64,000 nt of DNA from positions 93,687,343-93,751,342 of the forward strand of contig CP136065.1 in NCBI GenBank assembly GCA_032622095.1, given 5' to 3'. This document shows positions 47,979 through 60,013 of this stretch, one piece after another (positions within the stretch are counted from its first letter, which is position 1; every line of letters begins with the position of its first letter). The position numbers and the translations under genes are program-made. Below the pieces are notes generated by a model. The model ran no database searches. It was given only the letters and a program-made list of their open reading frames with translations, and was not told the DNA's origin. Origin of the DNA: Siphonodentalium dalli. Taxonomy: Eukaryota > Mollusca > Scaphopoda > Gadilida > Siphonodentaliidae.

Positions 47979-49072
47979 TATGGCATATATTTTATATAAT
48001 GTGATATGTGGGTTCGAAAATTAAGTGGGCCTTTAAGTCTGATATGTATGTGACAGAATACGTACATATATAATACAAAAGTGACAGAATACGTACATAT
48101 ATAAATACAAAGTGTCATCAAACGAGTTTCATAAAAAATATGTGTTTTCTGGGAAGAGAACCCCTATAATTAAAATAAAAGGCCGTCCGGCCACAGTGTC
48201 CCCCGAAAAAGTAGCTTCATTGGGGGCATCAGCTTTTCTGAAAAAAATAACAATGACCCTAAATCCGATACTAAATTTCAGAACAATCCAACCAGTGTCC
48301 CCTGAAATGGTACACGGATAAACTCATATACCAAATTTGGTTCAGATATGATCACACAAACTAAAGTTATCATACGGAAACCAGAAATTGACAGGATTCA
48401 AAGTCGAAAAAGGGCCACAACTCTCGCAAAAATGGGCCATATTCGAACTTGACCTGTATATAGGGCTGATAAACTCACCTATGAAATTTGCTTTTGATCT
48501 AATAACCGAAACTAAAGTTATCACCCGCAAACCATTTCCGGACGCACACGCGCACGGGTGGACGGACGGACAGACGGGCGGACGGCGGCTATTTTAATAG
48601 TCCCCCGAATTTTTTTGTAGGGGGACAAAACAAATGTGCAGATAAATGTATGGTACAAGCACAGGTACAGACGAGGAAACAAATAAATAAGAAATTGTGT
48701 GGCATGATGTACACTTCTTGCACGTGTGTTGGTGAGTATCGTGCGACGACTATTGCTCCTCTTCACTACGCAATGGTCATCTCACAAAACCACACTAACA
48801 CACGTGGTTACGACATATATCCTGGTCAATTTGACAACAAAGAGTAACACGTACTCGAATCACCAATACATATAGCCTGTATATACATTAGATCATGCCT
48901 TGAATCGCTATTTTGGTCTGATAAACTTAAAGACCCACTTAGTATTTGAATAGTGCCTTGATATACAGTTTTAATAACGTCAGAAAAAATATGATTTGTA
49001 AATGCTCTTTATATATACCATATCAGGAGTAGTCTAATGTGGAACGCTCTTTATTTATGCTGAGGAAAAGTC
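47979..49072 (+). repeat. Direct repeat flanking a foldback, right copy, with an insertion
   Basis: Same sequence as 43722-44345 but longer, because an unrelated element of about 450 bp (about 48176-48628) is inserted after cccctata. Confidence 0.85.
48176..48628 (+). mobile_element. Inserted short repeat ending in a ggacggacggacagacggg tract
   Basis: Absent from the left direct-repeat copy, so it is a later insertion. It contains aaactaaagttatca twice, gtggacggacggacagacgg and a terminal agtcccccgaa/ttttttgtagggggac hairpin. Type (SINE-like or DNA) is undecided. Confidence 0.6.
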
Positions 49073-49079
49073 GGGATAT

Positions 49080-50860
49080 ATTATATAGAAAATGAATGGC
49101 TTGGAGTTGACTAGCTCTTCCTCATCGAGGACCACTATTTTGGCAAAGTCAACGACAAGACATTCATTATTTATTATATTATATTATATCGAACATTGGT
49201 GCCAATTCCCACACAATATCTGTGTCTGATTTTGTCACATATTTTTATTTACCGTGAATTTTGGAAATCGGTCTCAGATTTTACAATTTACGGCAATCTG
49301 TTGACGATGGCAGGGCGGGGGGAGGGGGCATAACTATGTTATTAGTTACATCTAACAGCACCTCTTCATGATTCATGCATTTATTGCTATAAATACGTCA
49401 TTGGCAAAGACATTTTGGCAAAATTGTAGAAGTTAACTGGCTTAACTTCGATTAAAACGGAATGGAAGTTATAAATAACTTCCGCTGGCATTACAAAATT
49501 AGGACTGGCCGCTTGCCAACCAAACGGACAATCTATTAAATATATTGGCTAGCTATGATCGGACATTTGTAAGATCGTTACAATTCACCAATAAATATAA
49601 TGATATGCCTATATTGCAACAAGTATCGGACACGGTATAGTTTAAGATTTGACGTATCTTCAGGCGGCAAACCGATTTCACGAAATGAGTTTGTTACTAT
49701 AAATAGAAAAAGAATAGTAGGCATGTAGGAATCCTACTGGGGTACAATCGTAAAATAGTATAGCAGTGTGCAGCCAATCAGAATTCGAGAACGTCACGTG
49801 AGATATAATATAGAAAAGTATTTCTGCGGCATATAGAGATCGTATAGAACTATTTATCGACATATTTCCATCACAGGATCCGGTCTGGGATGTAAAACAA
49901 CCGACCACAATTACATGCTTCAAACCGCGAAGAGGCATTGGATGAATAAAAACATGAAAATAAAATACATGTACAATCGGCATAAAAACTCATCACCTAC
50001 CTGGTATATTCCGCAGTAGATGGGCACGTGATTAGCAGGACTGTGTCGTCAGCCTAAGAAGGTTTCGATCTGACTTATAATGGTAACGTTCTTGATATTT
50101 GTACCATTTTACCTAATATGGGATAGCCAGTGTCCATATAGGCGTGATCGTGATAATCTACAGGTGTTTCCGGAAAGTTCTTTGTGGCGCGTGCCACACT
50201 TCTAAGAAGACACAGGTGAACTGCTTTGATGATTTTAAGGTGATAACTACCGATGATGTCCATGACGGGTAACTCATTAACAGAAGATGTGGCTCATCGC
50301 GAAGGTGTTGGTGTCTGGGTGCGATGTGTTTCCTGAAACTCGTTGGTTATTCATGGGTGTTAACTCTCATTCCTGCTCCTTTTGATGGCGCTAAGTAACG
50401 GCACGTGGTGATCTGTTTCGGATCTGTGATCTTTGTCGCACACTATTAAGCACCTTTCCTTCCTTATCGGCATTCTATTCGCACATTTAACGCACTACAA
50501 TTAAATGTGGTAACATCGGGCACGTGCCTGTTACTGTATTTGTCACGACCCTTTGAGACTAAATTTGCGCATAGCTGTTCTTGAAGTTAGAGCCAACCTC
50601 GATAGCCACACCTTAACGAAATACCCCATCGTCAAGTGGTCCTACATATTATGTTATGATGCTTGAGGTACGATGTTGGTGGCACAATGTCATGTTGAGG
50701 AAAAAGTACATTTAGTGTCCCCGATTTCGAGGGGGCTATAGAAATGAGCGGTGTCCCTCCGTCCGACCGTTTGTCTGTTTGTCCGTCCGTCCGAAACGTT
50801 TGTTGTACTGATGATAATTTGAATAGTATTCGACAGAATTTGATGAAAATTGGTAAGATA
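49080..50860 (+). other. Stretch with no recognised gene
   Basis: A repeat remnant with tgtttgtccgtccgtccgaa occurs near 50760. A minus-strand open frame at 50075-50263 has an internal possible donor (ttagGTAAAA), but its product is not recognised and I do not call it a gene. Confidence 0.4.
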
Positions 50861-50861
50861 A

Positions 50862-51085
50862 GATGAGGTAAGATAGTTTATTGCAATACACTAATGCAGG
50901 CAGTTGCACATAACAGAAAGTACAATATCAGGTAAATGTAAATTAAACTTATACATAATATGGAATAGTCTGCCAGACCATATCGCCGAACTACAATCTG
51001 TGGGTGATTTTAAGACCGACATACACGCTTTATTCTATCACGTGAATTGATTGCTGATGATGATGATGATGATGATGGTGATGGT
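50862..51085 (+). mobile_element. CR1/L2-like LINE 3' end with (TGA)n tail
   Basis: The frame ending at 51050 reads IWNSLPDHIAELQSVGDFKT, then D-I-H-A-L-F-Y-H-V-N and a stop. WNSLPDxIxxxxSxxxFKxxL is the usual last segment of CR1/L2/Jockey-type reverse transcriptases. The stop is followed by ttgc and then (tga)n, a typical LINE 3' microsatellite. A partial second copy lies at about 51170-51295. Confidence 0.7.
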
Positions 51086-51300
51086 AATATATGCACGTAA
51101 CAGTCAACAAGCGTATAACCACCCTACATATGATACTTGATTGTATATCGACAAAATTGGATGAAACTTGGTAAAACTAGATAAGAAAATGTAGGATATT
51201 TTATTGCAATACACCAATACACGCAGTTGCAAATAACAGAACGTACACTATCAGTTAATTGTAAATTAAACATACATAATATGGAATAGTCTATTATTTT

Positions 51301-51580
51301 AAATAAATAATTCATATATTATGTTATGATGAATAAATAATTCATCTGTTATGTTATGATGAATAAATAATTGATATATTATGTTATGATGAATAAATAA
51401 ATAATCTATTATGTAATAATGAATAAATAATTCATCTATTATGTTGTGATGAATAGATCATTAATCTATTATGTTATGATGAATAAATAATTAATCTATT
51501 ATGTTATGCTCAATAAATAAATAATCTATTATGTTATGATGAACACATAATTCTTCTATCATGTTATGAGGAATAAAATG
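51301..51580 (+). repeat. 30-bp satellite, nine units in exact register
   Basis: Unit gaataaataattcat followed by ctattatgttatgat repeats every 30 bp without indels, with substitutions between units. It begins inside a truncated LINE 3' copy. Confidence 0.95.
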
Positions 51581-51854
51581 AATTTCTCATTTGAAGGCCA
51601 TACACATCCGAAATAAATGAGGATATGATGATGATGATAATATATATCCCAAAACCGATGACGATGCATTGGTTTATTGCAATAAACTATCTTACACTTT
51701 CTTATTTAATCATACCAAGTTTCATCAAATTCAAATGAGAAAGTCCCCATAAATTCAAATGAGAAAGTCTTCGTGAATGCTTTAATAACTCAATTATGGA
51801 TTAACATGAAATTAGAGATGAATGTGAACATATATACACTATTTACAACATAGT

Positions 51855-52640
51855 CATCGTCATCATCTCGTCATCACTATAATCGTCATCTGTATTATGC
51901 TAATCTTCATCACCATCATCATCATCATCATCACCATCATCACAATCCACAGCATCATCATACTCATCATCATCGTAATCATAATCATCATCTTCGTTGT
52001 CATCACCACCGTCATCATTAGAAGGCTTATCGTCCGCATCATCAGCATAATCATTGTCGCCGCTATCATCATGCATCATCCTCAACTATCGTCATCAATA
52101 TCATCGTCGTCACAAGAACCAGCCATCTGTATGTGTTTGTGTCACCGTCATCGGCATCATCGTCATTATCATCTCCATCATCTTCATCATCATTGTCATC
52201 ATTATCACCACTAACATGCAGTCATCATTACAATCGTCATCGTCGTCGTCGTCACCGCTACCATTATCGTCCTCAACTATCGTCAATATCATCGTCGTCA
52301 ATATAATCGTCGTCATCAGTACGTCGATCAGTCATGCAGTCACCATCATCATAGCCATCATCATCATAATCATCATTATCACCACTATCATACAGTCATC
52401 ATCATCATCGCATCATCATCATATTTATCATCACCAATATCATGCAATCATCATAATCGTCAACTACTCGTCATTTCATCATCGTCATTCATCGTCCTCA
52501 TCCTCATCGTCACCATCATCATCGTCGTCGTTATCAGCATCACCTTTGTTATCATCATCATCATCATCATCATCATCAACACCATCATCTTCGTCATCGT
52601 CATTATTATCGTCATCGTCGTCATAATCCTCAATATTATC
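51855..52640. repeat. CAT/CGT trinucleotide-rich microsatellite
   Basis: About 780 bp of catcatcgtc-type triplets with interruptions. On the minus strand it is (GAT/GAC)n directly downstream of the minus-strand LINE, so it may be an expanded LINE tail. Serine- or isoleucine-rich frames across it are not genes. Confidence 0.9.
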
Positions 52641-52659
52641 ACCACGGTCGTTATTTGTC

Positions 52660-53880
52660 GATCCTTTTCAGTCCTATTTTAATTAAAATTCCTAGACATT
52701 TTTGAAGTTCGGGTTGCTGGTAGCTAATAGTTTGTAGAATTTCCATCTAGATGGGTCTTCCCAATAATATTGTGGTAAATATTTCTGCCTCGCCCCCCCC
52801 CCCCCTCTAATGATTTACAAATGGATACAAGGTGATATTCATCATTAGCGTCGATCTGTCTACATAGAGTGCATTCATTGCTACGTTTGTCTGCATTGCC
52901 CCATCTACTAGTTTCAACACCTAGTCTATGATTGGCAGTTCTCAATCGCATAATATTATGAGATAGATCACGAGGTAAATTTAAAAAGTAAGTCTCATAA
53001 CCAAACTTCATTTTAAAATTCCGATAAAACCCCGTGATGAGTTATCGATGTCGTACCACCATTTCTGAATAAATTGATCTCTGAAAGTGTTCTCAATATT
53101 CTTAATGTCATGACTAGAAATGTTCTGCTCATTCCAAATGTGAATATGTCCGGAAGAATCTATTAGTCCCTTAATGCAGGATAGCCAAGTCGTGCGTTTG
53201 TTTGTTTTACCGGAATTATCCATTTGTGGCGAAAACGTATACAATTTTTTTAACGACTTTAGAGCATTTACCATTGCATTTAATGCTCAATGGATATCTT
53301 CCAAGTTCACCATAAACCATAAATGTGGGTGTACTTCTTTTCATTTTAAGAATCTGTTTATAAAACCCAAGGATTAGTTTGTCCAACTCGTATAAAATTT
53401 CCATAGCCCAGATTTCACTACAATACATGCCGATTGGTTCAAATGTTTTGTCGAATAAGGTGAAAATTAAATCATTAGTCAGGTTCAATTTTCCTGTTTG
53501 GCCCAGAAAACTATAGATAGCCTTCTTTCCTTCAGTCACAATCTTTTTCACCGCTTGACAGAATCTTCCATTATGAAAAAACTCTACCCCAAGGTATGTC
53601 ATATTGTCCACAAACTTAATGTTTTCACCATGAAGGGTCAATTGTTCCATACAGTCATCTTTGCGGTTACAAAACACCATGGCATTAGTTTTGTCTACAT
53701 GTCATTGACAGTTAACTTCCATGCTGTTGCGTAGTTGCAAAAAGCATTCAATGCACGTTGCATACTTTCGTGGTCTTCTGCGAGAATAATCGTATCATCG
53801 GCGTAAAGCACACACATAATTTTCATGTAGTGGCCCAAGTTTAGCATAACATTCGTCACTTAAAAATTTTAAGCCATCGA
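52660..53880 (-). pseudogene. Non-LTR reverse transcriptase fragment (LINE), minus strand
   Basis: Reading the minus strand from 53880 downward gives LYADDTIILAEDHESMQRAL with the catalytic YADD. Then come AFCNYATAWKLTVND, a frameshift/stop, MVFCNRKDD, DNMTYLGVEFFHNGRFCQAV, FDKTFEPIGMYCSEIW, a MVYGELGRYPLSI block, a FIQKWWYDIDNSSRGF block and finally RTANHRLGVETSRWGNADKR with a CTLCR zinc cluster. Order and motifs match the element at 9354-10515, so both belong to one LINE clade. Several frame breaks and a poly-C/G run (about 52793-52805) make it inactive. Confidence 0.8.
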
Positions 53881-54344
53881 TGGCTCAATTACCGAGAAAA
53901 GATTCAAAATCGTTTAGATACATTCAGAACAATAAATTCGAATTTGGATCCGCTTCGACAATTTCTGGCGGAGTTATTTTCCTGTTCGACATTGAATTTA
54001 TTTGCTGATTAATTTGTTGTCCAAACTTAACTCAAGTTATGACTGTATCCGGTAGCTTTAAAATATAGTATATGAAATAATCACATGAAAATCAGATAAT
54101 ATACGAATTTGTGTTCAGTCTGACCATTTCTGATGGTGTTATGCCCATTTTCGACTTAGAGTTTGCTGATTATTTTGTTGTCCGGATGATAACTTGAATA
54201 GTATTTAGTCCAGGAGATAATGGTCGATCTCTGCCCCCCCCCCCCGGACTCAACTTCGCCCCACTAATTTTCTTTCTTAATGTCTCCTCTAATTTTTTTT
54301 TCGGTTGTTAACAAGAAAAAAAGTGGCCGCAGAGACTCCAGCTG

Positions 54345-55345
54345 ACCAGGCAAGATGGCGTCCATCATGGCGGTCATTTTGTTTGATATGCACCAGCTCT
54401 CTTTGATCGCCGTTATAGTAAAGATAATACACCTTGCTTTGCGCTCGATTCGCTATGCCAATATACAACCCTTACAAAGCCAAAAATCCGAAACCAAAAT
54501 CCAATATGGCTGCCAAGATGGCAGCCAAAATGTTAAAACTTGCTTATTTTTTTTTACATTTCACCACTTATCGTTTGTCTCTGTGGGAAAACATGGGCAT
54601 CTTAGCGTGGTTTTATACATTTAGCGCATATATATAGAAGAGTCATTTATGCAGGCAATGAGACCATACTATGTATTCCTTATAGTTTTGTCCGATATCA
54701 CATTTTCCAAATGCCGGTATAACCGGTCAAAACCGAATCGACACCATATCTATAATAACGTGATGTCTGTTTCGAATCAATATTACTGCTATCATAACCA
54801 CCCATGCATATATATGTGTAGGATATACCCGGGTTAGGACTCCTCTTATACCTGAGTTGAGGATTATTTACCCAAATCCAATAGGCGGCCAAAATGGCTA
54901 CCAGAAAGGGGAAAATCGCTCATTTTAACATCATTGAACGTTGTCACGACAGAGCTACACATACTTACTATTGTGAGTTGGAAACACTGAGGCGAAGAAC
55001 TTTCCTTATATCAAATCCATATAAAAGTCCCTCAAATCCAAAATTGCGCCCACTATGGCGTAAAGATTTTGAAAAATCACCGAAAATCCACTCATATTCA
55101 CATCATTGGGCGTTATTGTCATGACAACTCCAACCATGGTTACAGTTGAGTTGGAAATACTTCCTTACATCACATGCAAGAAATAGTTTTCCAAATCGAA
55201 TATGGCGGTCAAAATTGCGACCGCAATTTGAAAACACGCCTACGTTCCTTTACTTTCTTATGATGAGCGTTATCGTTACGCGAATTCTACCCACTTTACA
55301 TGTGGTTGTGAAAAATTCATTTGAGTTGGGCAATTGATACTCACA
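54345..55345 (+). repeat. Degenerate repeats with AAAATGGCGGCC-type motifs
   Basis: ccaagatggc, ccaaaatggc, atatggcggtcaaaattgcg and similar strings recur at roughly 150-250 bp spacing, each followed by a ttcac/catttcac and cgtt-tcgtgac segment. Apparent membrane-like frames here derive from the repeats. Confidence 0.55.
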
Positions 55346-55448
55346 GCCAACATGGCGGCCAAACTAGTGGCCATAAATCCATACGCCACAAAGCGCCCAT
55401 AATGACCGTAACCGTCGGTGCGCCGAATAGTCATATCAGAACAATTAC

Positions 55449-55554
55449 CTGAGAACAGATTTTGATTTGCCACGTCCATAATTATCTGGACCAGCTTCCG
55501 TTTCTTTGTCTGATGAATCTAGGTCGATCACACCGCCAAAGAATTGTACACTTC
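55449..55554 (-). CDS. Candidate exon of an unidentified minus-strand gene
   Basis: On the minus strand a strong acceptor (acccttctcccag) precedes SVQFFGGVIDLDSSDKETEA, then G-P-D-NYGRGKSKSVL and a CAG/GTAATT donor. It is 106 bp, acidic then basic, with no stop. A possible upstream piece ends at 55806 with ATGTTCG before GTAAGT; the phases fit, giving a start MFGSVQFF. I do not recognise the family, and no further exon was found downstream. It could be a chance open stretch. Confidence 0.25.
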
Positions 55555-55855
55555 CTGGGAGAAGGGTACCTCTAATCAGAACATTTTAAACAATTCATTT
55601 TTCGATGTCTATCTAACGATTTTAAATATGTGCTAACTATGAGATTTGTGCGTCATCTTGAACTAGAAAGGCATACGGACGATAAGTATACTATCTTACA
55701 GAAGGTCACCTCTATGTACGTCTTTCTCGTACCCATGGGGCTAACCACGTCTTCCCAATAAGCTAGCCACTTCTCAATAGGTGGTTTGTCAACTCACAAA
55801 CTTACCGAACATGATCCTGATCAATCTGATTGACGTCCCGCACTCATCTCGTCGA

Positions 55856-56060
55856 AGAGCTCCCACCAGAGAAGAAAAATACACGCGGTGCTAGTTGCCA
55901 TGAAATGTGGGAATGAAAAAGGGCCACCACTCCTACACCATGCGTATGTTTCAGATATAAAATGACATGCGTGTCGGTGTTTTTGGTGTAGTAAGGTTCT
56001 ATTTCCACATCCGATTCGAAGCCGTTCTGAATCAACTGGACCAATTTTGTGTGTATAGCA
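55856..56060 (-). other. Coding-like open segment, minus strand, unidentified
   Basis: The minus strand reads LVQLIQNGFESDVEIEPYYT, then KNTDTHVILYLKH. The composition looks protein-like and an attcag acceptor lies inside. Its frame does not connect cleanly with 55449-55554, and no homologue is recognised. A 20-25-bp tandem repeat (ttctactgtgggtataaa) sits just beyond it at 56090-56150. Confidence 0.2.
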
Positions 56061-56769
56061 CCTATTTTGTAAACTTCATATTTACATTCTACTTTGGGTA
56101 TAGAGCTTCTACTGCGGGTATAAATTTCTACTGTGGGTGTAAATTTTGAAACGTAATTTCATGTGTTAAACGTTTATATATACCCATAGTAGATATATAG
56201 TGTGGTTGCAGAGGTGGCACTACAGCGAGCGCGTTAGAGTTAAGCCCTTGTGTTTCTGCCATTTGCTTGTTATGCATGGTTAATGGTTAACAGACTGCGT
56301 TTTGGAAAATTATATATCACATGGAACTCATATTACATCCTTCAAAAAGCCATTACTTATTCCCTTATATCACATAATGTATTAGTCATTAGTGAATAAT
56401 AAGTGCGTGCTTCCCGCCAATATGGCAGCGCGCCAATAAAAAACGTTACATTTATTAGGCGGTTAATACTAGTTTTAAAAGCCGCACATTACAACAAAAA
56501 CCAGACAAGACACAATGATTATTTGTCCATCAAAGTAAAATTTTGTCCAACTTCGTTGCGCTGACGAAAATAGACACAAAACAAAGAGACACATTGGGGG
56601 ACTATATATTTCGTTGCCATCCTGAGCGCGCAGTACTGTCGTATATACGGTTGTGGACCTTCGCAACCAATGATGTAAATGTATGCATTTTAAAGATTCT
56701 TTTAAGGATTTTGTTTTGTTAAAATTGCATAAAGCTCTAGTTTTTTTTCATGTGATATACAAGATCTTC

Positions 56770-56902
56770 AACTCGTTATGTTGGGATATAAGATTTTATG
56801 AAACTCGTTTAATAAAGTTAATTCACAACTCGTCTACGACTCGTTGTGAATCAAATTTATCAAACTCGTTTCATAAAATCCTATATCCCAACATAACTCG
56901 TT
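56770..56902. mobile_element. 133-bp palindrome studded with AACTCGTT
   Basis: The arms (ttatgttgggatata...tttatgaaac / gtttcataaaat...tatcccaacata) pair almost fully. AACTCGTT-type octamers occur six times, all in the same orientation in both arms, and so create the only regular mismatches. Confidence 0.85.
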
Positions 56903-57677
56903 GGAGATCCTCTATATAAGTAATACAAAGATTGGGCAACCATTTAGACATTAGCCAGGGCTAGTAACATCATGAGAGAATGCGCTCCCATGCATACACA
57001 CATTTGCTGCATATATATACTGCGGATAACCTATGAGTATGGATGCTGAACCTTGTTGGACAAGTTTAGTTAATGAGTGTTTGTGATTTTCTGAGATTTC
57101 TGGTGCTTTTCATAAGCATACCTGGTTGGCATTTCATTCGGATGGTTATTTAAATCATTTCACACCCTATGTCTGCCTTGTCGTGCTATTTTCACCGTTT
57201 TTCGTCATTCTTTGGGGTGGGTCACAAATTACCCAAGGAAATAACTTATGCTGAGGTGTGGGTGTCCCAGATCTGAACTGAAAATAACTTGCGTTCCCGA
57301 GGTGGTGGGAAAAACTAACATTTCAACCTTGTATCCTGAATCCCCACCCCCTTCTCGGTAAGCGGAAAACCTATGACTAAATTTGAGTATGTAAAATTTC
57401 GTCATCGATGTCCATGAGACATCTTTTTTGTCACTATGTCGGTGAAATATTCTGAATATTTAAAAACAAAAAACGCAATAGTTATTAGTCCGTGTCATTT
57501 TCTTTTCAGCGTGGAGGACTGAGTGACATTATAGGCTTTGTCATATAGATTTAAATTCCACACATCATTTAATCTGTCAATTTGAAAGGTTATACCCAAT
57601 TAACTCGAAGGCAGTGTTTTGATATATATACAGTTATGATTTATTCGCATTGCATATATAAATATGTTATAGATTAA

Positions 57678-58146
57678 AGGTACTCAACCCGATAAAACTC
57701 CTCTCAATTACTATTTCAATGGCTTCGGGGGTCAAAAATATTTGATTCGAGTCGAGGAAGTCACCCATCAAAGCTCAGATTTGTTAGATATCGATTTTAG
57801 AAATCTATTATTTTTCATTATCGGGAATACTATCTGGCCCAGAACTCAGTAAAAATTGCGTTAAAATTACCACTTGATTTTAGAGTTATTCATCCTTGTC
57901 TGTTTGAATAGATTTTGAGTACACATCCAGAGCAGATTACGGCAGTTATTAGTACTAATCTCGAGAACATAACAAATTTGAAAAATCAATATCTAATAAC
58001 TCTGAGCTTTGTTTGATGGGTTCCTCGACTCGAATCAAATATATTTTACCCCCAAAGCCAAAGAAATAGTAATATAGGACCCTCTGATCGGATTGTTGTT
58101 GTTGGAATCTGTTGAGATGGGGACCCTCTTTACGGGTTGAGTACCT
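57678..58146. mobile_element. MITE with TTAA target (AGGTACTCAA family), copy 1
   Basis: Ends AGGTACTCAACCCGAT... / ...GGGTTGAGTACCT are flanked by TTAA (57674-57677, 58147-58150). Inside are gattttagagttat-catc and catcaaagctcag/ctgagctttg-tgatggg, also found at 60803-61143 and, truncated, at the start of the 3.88-kb unit (1802-2047). Confidence 0.8.
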
Positions 58147-58353
58147 TTAACAGTTAACAGTTATTAACCCTTTCAATAATTGATGGGTAGTTATCCCTTA
58201 GGAAATAATAATAATAATAAGTCCAACAAACGACCATATATAAGGTCACATTGACCTCAATAAATAGGGCTCAATCTGCACCTTTATTTATCTGCGGTCT
58301 GCTTGTATCGCCGTAACATCCCCCCAAATCAATAATAGACCATTCCTATGTAA

Positions 58354-59282
58354 AGTTACCCTCACACCATAGCCATCACCAGTTGCGTATGGTTGCAAAT
58401 AAAAAATAGTGGTCACAAGTTCCGAACGCAACTCACGCGCAACTAATAAGTTTTATAGGCTTGAAGTACGCAACAAGCACGCGGGTGATCGCAGACACAC
58501 GCAGACACACGCAGAGTAAGTTCGGAAATTTTGAACATGATCAATAATTCTCTGCGAATGCAACAGGTACGCTACGCACGCAACACGATCGAAACAGGTA
58601 CGCAACTCATAAGTTATGAACGCAGGTGATCGCAGGTCCAAATTTGAGGTATCTGGCCAGGTTTTGGTACCGTACATGTTGCGTACCTGTTGCGATCATT
58701 TTGCGATCGTGTTGCGTGCCTGTTGCGATCATGTTGCGTGTATAGCGTACCCCCAACCTATTGTGCTTATTCCGAGCGTATCCCCAACCTATGCCCTGCG
58801 TATCCAGCCTATTAGTTGCGTGTGAGTTGCGTGTTAGTTGCGTACTACATGCGTGTTGAGAAATGGTATAAATAAACTGTTGGGGTCACTTTTATCTGAT
58901 TTCTTGGTAGCTTTCCACATGTTGACTCTTCGATGACCAAATCAGTACTGAAGAAAATAATGAATCGGCAATTTTTATAGGTTTTTATCACGTGACAGAT
59001 ATTCGCAAATACCACGCAACTAGCACGCAGGTCAAACGCAACTTGTAAGTTTTGAACGCAACTCAAACGCAACTCGTAAGTTCTGCACGCAACTCACACG
59101 CAACTCGCACGCAACCCACACACAAGCCACATGCAACCCACACGCAACTCACACGCAACCCATAGGTCGAATAGGTTACAAATTGACAAAATTGTTGATT
59201 TCGCTTGCGTTTGGTGCGTATACAAATATTTTTTACACGCAACTCATAGGTTTCAGCATACGCTATGGTGTGAGGGTACCTT
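58354..59282. mobile_element. 929-bp MITE rich in CGCAACTC repeats, TAA-flanked
   Basis: The termini (TTACCCTCACACCATAGC / GCTATGGTGTGAGGGTACC) lie between TAA at 58351-58353 and 59283-59285. The interior is built from cgcaactcacacgcaactcg-like repeats, inverted as gttgcgtacctgttgcgatc. An empty relative of the target site (attcctatgtaaacgtttta) is at 61661-61680, which fixes the insertion precisely. Confidence 0.85.
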
Positions 59283-59439
59283 TAACGTTTAACAGACATT
59301 TCGAATATAAAGCTAGGATTAAAGAGTAAACTCGTTTCTAATGCAAACACTCTCAGTGCAATTGGCGGGCCCAATCTGCATAGCAATTGTTTTCCTGCTT
59401 GCGTTTATACATATACATACTTTTAACAAACTAACAAAA

Positions 59440-59840
59440 CTATATATACATGCTTTTAACGGGGGCCCCGTTCTCCGTTTCAGCGCACCACTCCAGGCTC
59501 GCTGATCTTCGTCATCAACTGCATCATCAACCTCAGCAGGGACACCTCGGGTACCCTCCACCCCTTATTAAAGCTCGTGGGCTCTATCCAATCAACAATT
59601 TGCCACGGTCGGACATGTTAGACTTTTGGTGGGCTTTTGTTATGCAAGATCACATCAAAACAACAAATTGAGGGTGAAGGAGAAGATCTCTCGATCTTTT
59701 CGACCATCCTGGGCGCTTCGCGCCCTACTACAACTTCTACTAACTCGTTTCTCTGAATTATTTTATTTCTCTTCTGAATGTCTGTTGTGTATATCGTGTA
59801 GATTGGTACCCAATATAGAATGCACCAAATAAAGCTAGGG
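59440..59840 (+). other. GC-richer coding-like segment ending in AATAAA, unidentified
   Basis: After tctccgtttcag an open frame includes HLGYPPPLIKARGLYPINNL and a DMLDFWWAFVMQDHIKTTN ending before TGA (59669). It is followed by a tail with AATAAA at 59828. It resembles the 3' end of a transcribed unit, either a host terminal exon or a retroelement 3' end; I cannot tell which. Confidence 0.25.
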
Positions 59841-60013
59841 CTAACCTTGATCGTGCCATGAATCTGTATTATGGATACGCCAGTAGAGATCATATTCCAT
59901 CCGTTCAATATCTGGGAACTTTATGATCTTCTGACCTGATCGGACGGGGAACTTTATAATATTGAACAAACAACGTGTTTGTCTCTTCGTCAGTCAAATT
60001 GTATAACACTATA

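Noticed and set aside
43722-49072. LTR retrotransposon suggested by the direct repeats
   Set aside because: No TG...CA ends, primer-binding site, or gag/pol between them; the interior is an inverted-repeat element.
49678-49983. 101-codon minus-strand frame
   Set aside because: Hydrophobic but without any family motif or splice context.
51863-52645. Ser-, Ile-, Met- and Asp-rich frames up to 190 codons
   Set aside because: Pure translation of a CAT/CGT trinucleotide repeat.
55276-55479. 67-codon minus-strand frame with a membrane-like end
   Set aside because: It overlaps the better supported 55449-55554 candidate and runs into AAATGGCGGCC repeats.
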